From: Diplonema papillatum
Lineage: Eukaryota; Euglenozoa; Diplonemea; Diplonemida; Diplonemidae
Reading direction: 5' to 3'
NCBI GenBank assembly: GCA_030068145.1
Contig: JAPJBO010000772.1
Location: 44,679 to 108,678, forward strand
DNA: 64,000 nt
A program made the position numbers and the translations under genes. Below the pieces are notes generated by a model, which searched no databases, was not told the DNA's origin, and saw only the letters and a list, made by a program, of their open reading frames with translations. Positions 60,875 through 64,000 of this stretch are shown here, in pieces (position 1 is the stretch's first letter; each line of letters starts with the position of its first letter).

Positions 60875-62184
60875 CTTCCAGCAGGCGGGGCCACAGCCCT
60901 TCCAGCAGGCGGGGCCGCAGCTCTTCCAGCAGGCGGGGCCGCAGCTCTTCCAGCAGGCAGGGCCGCAGCCCTTCCAGCAGGCAGGGCCGCTGCCCTACCA
61001 GCAGATGGAGCCGCTCCCCTTCCCGCAAGAGGGGCCGCGGTCGGCACAGGAGCAGGAGGAAGGTGACGCCGGGATGCGAGAGGCGGCCGAGCGCGCCACC
61101 CCCGCACCCCGTGACCCGGTGGGGCGCCGCCTCTTCGGAGAGGACGGGGTGTTCTCGGGCTCCACGCCTTCGTCACCCCGAGGGGAGGAGCTGGCCCCAG
61201 CGCGACGCCACAGGGCGCAGTCGGTGGGCGGGGAGATCTTCGCCACCCCAAGCGACGAGGGCGACCAGGCTGGCCCAGAGGCAGCCGCCCAGGCGGACCC
61301 TAACCCCGCCGCCGTAGGGGGAGAGGACGACCAGGCCAGGCCCCCAGGCGCCGCACCGGCCGGCCCCGCAGGAGTCGTTCAGGCCGACCCCGCGGCAGTC
61401 GTCCAGGCCGACCCCGCAGCCGCCGCCCAAGATGACCTCGTCGCCGAGGGCGTCGTTGGAGACCCGGGCGCGCCCCCAGCCGCCGTACAGGACGGGGTCG
61501 CGGCCGTCGATCAAGGTCTGGTGGCCGAACGCGCGGGGGACGACCAGGCCGGCCCCGGCGCCGCGAGGGGCGAGGTCGAACTCGCAGCCGCCGGCCAGGC
61601 GGACCTCCCCTCCGCGAGCGGCACGGCCGGGCAGGCCGTCACGGACTGGCTCCGGGGGCAGCGGGTCGCGCTCGGCATGGTCTCGAGCGACCTGGAGCCC
61701 TTCCCGGACTCAGAGTCCGACTCTAGCTCGGAGTCGGACTCGTCGGGACCCCCCCCCACGGAGTCCGATGACGAGCCGGGGCAAGGGGGCGGAGGACCGG
61801 GCGGACCGCGATCCGACCGGGGAGGCAGTGGGGGGCCCGACCCCGGGACGGGAGGAACGGGAGCGAGCGGTGCGCTAGCGGGCCAGCCGGCCGGAGCGCC
61901 GGCAGGGACTGGAACCGACCAGCCGGACGCCCGGGATGGAAGCTCGGGGGAAGGGGCCCCACGACCCGAGCAGCCGGGGGCGAGCGCGCCGCAAGCGGGC
62001 CAACCGGCCGAGGTGCCGGCGGCGGGGGCAGGAACCGACCGGCCGGACCCCCGGGAGGGCGACTCAGGAGAGGGCGCTCCACAACCTGAACAGCCGGCGG
62101 TCGGGGCGCCGGCCGTGGAGCCGGAGGTAGCGCAGGGGCCGAGTGCCAAGCGGCCGGCATCGCGCTCACGCCGGCCGCCGTACG
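60875..62184 (+). pseudogene. Family A N-terminal region, diverged copy
   Basis: After the last PQPFQQAG units the frame reads DAGMREAAERATPAPRDPVG and RRLF, matching DAGMREASEAPQAG...PVGRRLF of copy 1; then the 24-residue-type Ala/Asp repeats (VQADPAAVVQADPAAAAQDD), LEPFPDSESDSSSESDS (copy 1: ANPFPDSESGTGSG) and AKRPASRS. A small deletion before TPAAVRR shifts frame. It is interrupted at 62185 by the VIPER-like element and resumes at 63966 (AGACAACCGGGCGCC, equivalent to VRRRRPGG). A third family A subtype, opposite in orientation to copy 1. Confidence 0.8.
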
Positions 62185-62285
62185 CTCACAGTTTCACTGA
62201 GGGAGTTGATGCACCACGAAAAGTCGATTAGAGAACTTAACACAGCCTTCAGGGTGTGGTTGGTTCAAAGAGAAATTCAAGTTTT
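62185..62285 (+). repeat. Split direct repeat A1
   Basis: 101 bp from CTCACAGTTTCACTGAGGGA to CAAGTTTT, identical to A2 at 63658-63758. A1 breaks off at 62285, 20 bp short of the A2/B2 border, consistent with an internal deletion that removed its end. Confidence 0.88.
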
Positions 62286-62288
62286 TAA

Positions 62289-63476
62289 GAGGAGTGCGGT
62301 TCGACCCGGGATTTCAAGACCGGGTTTTACGCGATCGAGATTCCACCGGAGTCGCGTCACCTCTTCCGCTTCGCTGATTCCGATGGCGGTTGGTGGGAAC
62401 TGCTGCGGCTTCCCATGGGACATTCGTGTGCACCTGAGATAATGCACACACTGGCAGCGGTGGCCGGCGGACACGAGGACTTCGTGCGTCCGGAGTTTGC
62501 GGAACGGGATGTCATCGTCGACATCTGGATCGACAACATCCGGTATGCGGGCAAGAAGCCGGCTGTGCGGCTCGCGACTCGGAGGCTGGACCAGACCGCG
62601 GAGGAGTGCGGCCTGACGTGGAAGCCGTCCGATTCGCAGACTGCCGCCACACGGTATGAGTTCATCGGGGTCGATTGGGACCACGTTGCTCATCGTGTGG
62701 CTGTCTCACGGAAGTTGCGAAGAAAGCTGATGGAGGCGCGCTACACGCTGAAGTCGTCGCCCACCGTGCTGGCGTGCGAGCTCGAGACTCTCGGCGGCCG
62801 TTTATTGCATGCCTCTGCGGTCGCCGGCATTTTTCCGGGCTCGTTTTGGTTTGCGTTGAAGTTCTTTCGACGCATAACCAACTCGTTGAACCGAGGGGCT
62901 CGGCTGCCCTCTGATAGAGTTGAAGTTTCTCCGTGTGTTCGTTTGTCGCTCCAAGAGTGGATTGACTCGGTGCTGAAGCCGAGGGCCGTTCCCACTCTCG
63001 AACAGTCCCCACGTATCACGGCCTTCGTGGACGCGAGTAAGAAAGGCTGGGGGGGTGTCCTTGTTGACTCGCGCACAATGGAAGTGACCGTGTTGGGTGG
63101 GTCTTGGAACTCTGCGGAGAGCTCGTTGCACATAAACGAGTTAGAGGCTATTGCCTTCAAGTTAGTTGTCTTGGCTCTGCCGCCCTCGATTAGAGGTGGG
63201 AGAGTGGACATTGTGGTTGATAATACCACTGTGAAAGGAGTGGCCCGTAAGGGGTCCTGTTTGAAAAGTGCCGTCTTGAACGAGGCGGTAGTTAAAGGAC
63301 TGGAACGCGTGCGTTCCTTGAATTGCGCTGTTTCTGTACGATGGGTCAGGAGTGAGGGCAACCCTGCGGACTTGCCGTCACGCGTACCGCTGACCATGAT
63401 TGGCGCTGATGCGCTCGATTCAATTGTACTTGCGGTGAGGCAGTTTCTCACTGGCGTTGTGGTGGATGGAAGGTGA
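62289..63476 (+). CDS. RT-RNase H of VIPER/Ngaro-like element, N-terminally deleted
   Basis: Open from 62289 (first ATG 62415) to TGA 63474, ~395 codons. RT motif A region RDFKTGFYAIEIPPESRHLF, motif B LLRLPMGHSCAPEIMH, motif C IWIDNIRYAG, where the usual second Asp is Asn, as remembered for VIPER/TATE-type RTs. RNase H: ITAFVDASKKGWGGVL (Asp), SLHINELEAIAF (Glu), DIVVDNTTVKGVA (Asp), VRWVRSEGNPADLPSR (final Asp). The stop overlaps the start of B1, the place expected for the last ORF in the VIPER order. RT fingers are missing. Confidence 0.82.
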   Translation, partial: EECGSTRDFKTGFYAIEIPPESRHLFRFADSDGGWWELLRLPMGHSCAPEIMHTLAAVAGGHEDFVRPEFAERDVIVDIWIDNIRYAGKKPAVRLATRRLDQTAEECGLTWKPSDSQTAATRYEFIGVDWDHVAHRVAVSRKLRRKLMEARYTLKSSPTVLACELETLGGRLLHASAVAGIFPGSFWFALKFFRRITNSLNRGARLPSDRVEVSPCVRLSLQEWIDSVLKPRAVPTLEQSPRITAFVDASKKGWGGVLVDSRTMEVTVLGGSWNSAESSLHINELEAIAFKLVVLALPPSIRGGRVDIVVDNTTVKGVARKGSCLKSAVLNEAVVKGLERVRSLNCAVSVRWVRSEGNPADLPSRVPLTMIGADALDSIVLAVRQFLTGVVVDGR

Positions 63477-63658
63477 CCTCGCCCAAGCTCGTTTCCCCGG
63501 GTTAAGGCAGTCACTCAACATTCCCTTGCGCTAGTGCTATCAGTTACAAAGACGTGTTCTTACTTCTCCCTTTCTCCTAGGCAGTTCTCGTCAGACAATA
63601 CGAAGAGCAGAAGCTCTTCTAGGCAGTTCTCGTCAGACAATACGAAGAGCAGAAACTC
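63472..63658 (+). repeat. Split direct repeat B1
   Basis: 187 bp from GGTGACCTCGCCCAAGCTCG to AGAAACTC. Ends in a 41-bp tandem duplication (CTTCTAGGCAGTTCTCGTCA...AAGAGCAGAA). Confidence 0.88.
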
Positions 63659-63778
63659 TCACAGTTTCACTGAGGGAGTTGATGCACCACGAAAAGTCGA
63701 TTAGAGAACTTAACACAGCCTTCAGGGTGTGGTTGGTTCAAAGAGAAATTCAAGTTTTCCCACCCTCCCTAACCCCCC
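63658..63778 (+). repeat. Split direct repeat A2
   Basis: Matches A1 for 101 bp, then continues with a C-rich 20-bp end (TCCCACCCTCCCTAACCCCC) not present at A1. It shares CTC with the end of B1 and B2, a candidate recombination core. Confidence 0.88.
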
Positions 63779-63965
63779 GGTGACCTCGCCCAAGCTCGTT
63801 TCCCCGGGTTAAGGCAGTCACTCAACATTCCCTTGCGCTAGTGCTATCAGTTACAAAGACGTGTTCTTACTTCTCCCTTTCTCCTAGGCAGTTCTCGTCA
63901 GACAATACGAAGAGCAGAAACTCTTCTAGGCAGTTCTCGTCAGACAATACGAAGAGCAGAAACTC
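63779..63965 (+). repeat. Split direct repeat B2
   Basis: 187 bp, same as B1 apart from one base in the tandem part. Marks the right terminus; family A sequence resumes at 63966. Confidence 0.88.
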
Positions 63966-64000
63966 CGCAGACAACCGGGCGCCTCCGAGGACCCCTGGGA
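63966..64000 (+). pseudogene. Family A N-terminal region, resumption after insertion
   Basis: CGCAGACAACCGGGCGCCTC reads RRQPGASEDPW, equivalent to RRRRPGGPEEGWE of copy 1. Together with ...CCGGCCGCCGTACG at 62172-62184 it gives PAAVRRQPG, so the host sequence was interrupted cleanly. Cut by the window edge. Confidence 0.7.

Larger units (their letters stand above)
62185..63965 (+). mobile_element. VIPER/Ngaro-like tyrosine-recombinase-type retroelement with split direct repeats, internally deleted
   Basis: Arrangement A1 (62185-62285) - RT/RNase H - B1 (63472-63658) - A2 (63658-63758, extended to 63778) - B2 (63779-63965). A1 and A2 match over 101 bp; B1 and B2 match over 187 bp. Such split direct repeats are the hallmark of Ngaro, VIPER and TATE type elements, which integrate by tyrosine recombinase without TSD. 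Here no TSD beyond a possible CG is seen, and the family A reading continues across the insertion. gag and recombinase ORFs are missing; A1 is joined directly to the middle of the RT, so this is a deletion derivative. Confidence 0.85.

Overview
This is a eukaryotic nuclear window made almost entirely of transposable elements nested in one another. The evidence is poly(A)-tailed LINE-type elements, TIR DNA transposons with target-site duplications (TSDs), Penelope-like and tyrosine-recombinase-type retroelements, a pol III-type tRNA gene, and one host-like gene that only reads through if a GT-AG intron is removed. I cannot name the species. The mix suggests a protist or alga with a large repeat-rich genome.

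Layout. 0.2-6.2 kb: the subterminal array of a DNA transposon, duplicated retrotransposon tails, a family A retrotransposon copy split by a 2.56 kb TIR element, and a minisatellite. 6.2-13.2 kb: the most complete family A element (antisense), one ~2247-residue ORF with CCCH fingers, 2A-like motifs, reverse transcriptase (RT) and a restriction-like endonuclease. 13.5-17.7 kb: an RNase H remnant, two tail-to-tail family A fragments and a tRNA-bearing repeat. 17.7-24.1 kb: a 0.95 kb minisatellite, then a LINE (family B) whose ORF1 and ORF2 share one frame separated by a single TGA. 24.1-36.6 kb: a tRNA-Val-like gene in a second copy of the tRNA-bearing repeat, a large palindromic element with an inner TIR insertion, a second copy of the 2.5 kb TIR element, a MULE transposase remnant and inverted 13-bp arrays. 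37.2-39.0 kb: a putative two-exon SAM-dependent methyltransferase, the best host gene.

41.8-45.7 kb and 53.2-56.4 kb: two copies of a Penelope-type RT fused at its C-terminus to a ubiquitin-specific protease (USP, peptidase C19) domain. The first copy is split by a 1.9 kb MULE-like element with a 9-bp TSD. I know of no described Penelope-like element carrying a deubiquitinase, and this is my main candidate for an undescribed system. Between them lie a compact LINE (family C, 46.1-50.9 kb) and a truncated fatty-acid elongase gene (52.3 kb).

57.4-64 kb: a diverged family A N-terminal region in sense orientation, broken by a 3.0 kb TIR element and by a VIPER/Ngaro-like element with split direct repeats (A1-B1-A2-B2) and no TSD.

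Most ORFs are decayed. The usable layer is the insertion order, read from TSDs, shared frames and poly(A)/poly(T) junctions. All similarity calls are from motif reading by eye; no search was run.
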